Assembly: GCA_037442365.1 (NCBI GenBank) | Contig: JBBIQK010000064.1 | Span: 1-13,945, forward strand | Origin: GBS-DC sp037442365 | GTDB lineage: Bacteria; Armatimonadota; Fimbriimonadia; Fimbriimonadales; GBS-DC | DNA: 13,945 nt | Direction: 5' to 3' | Shown here: positions 13,896 to 13,945 of the stretch, piece after piece | Numbering within the stretch: the first letter of the stretch is position 1 | Layout: the number at the start of each line of letters is the position of its first letter | Made by a program: the position numbers and the translations under genes | The notes under the pieces: model-generated | Seen by the model: the letters and a program-made list of their open reading frames with translations, nothing else | Told to the model about the DNA's origin: nothing | Databases searched by the model: none

Positions 13896-13945
13896 GCGTC
13901 TGCACGGTCTCATGAACCCGCACGCCCTCTCTCCAGTCTGGGGAG
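13896..13945. other. Short 3' flank, no gene
   Basis: Fifty bases to the window end. CTCC...GGGGAG near the end could be the start of a weak hairpin, but the window stops before any T-run, so I call no terminator. Confidence 0.3.

Noticed and set aside
1..13945. CRISPR array, tRNA, rRNA or insertion sequence
   Set aside because: No regularly spaced short repeats, cloverleaf, rRNA-like stretch, or transposase with terminal inverted repeats was seen.

Overview
The window looks like bacterial chromosome from a phylum rich in dockerin-like secreted proteins. The C-terminal tail of the last gene (two GDVNNDGTVDDADLL-type loops) makes me favour an Armatimonadota-like thermophile, but this is a guess from protein style, with no rRNA or other marker to confirm it. 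There are two parts. Bases 1 to about 8835 form a repeat-rich accessory block with mixed, less GC-rich codon use. From about 8836 to the end the sequence is visibly GC-richer, with strong G/C third-position bias, and carries ordinary single-copy genes.

The accessory block is built from repeated modules. Module A (3-2359) is a secreted HExxH metalloprotease, cut by the window start, followed 11 bases later by a HEAT-like exported protein. Module B (5248-7825) is a paralogous pair in the same order and with a similar gap. A third HEAT-like gene (7848-8834) has no protease partner and shares a 302-base stretch of perfect identity with the module A copy. Between the modules lie a decayed ECF sigma-factor copy (2423-2787), an intact ECF sigma gene (2887-3576), a small secreted ten-cysteine protein (3482-3940) and an exported 379-residue protein of unknown function (3967-5106). 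A second sigma remnant, only the C-terminal tail, sits just before module B (about 5073-5177) and ends in an ATGA overlap. The ancestral unit may therefore have been sigma factor - secreted protein/protease - HEAT-like envelope protein, amplified and scrambled here. I know of no described system with this make-up.

The GC-rich part begins with a + strand gene fragment (8841-9020) cut at the edge of the accessory block. A membrane-anchored HEAT-thioredoxin (TlpA-like) protein follows on the minus strand. A zinc-ribbon membrane protein with a probable ATT start, a beta-hydroxyacid dehydrogenase and a LacI-family regulator with a possible leaderless GTG start then run on the + strand. The last gene encodes a secreted two-domain protein with a dockerin-like tail and has its own recognisable promoter. 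I saw no tRNA, rRNA, CRISPR array or complete insertion sequence.
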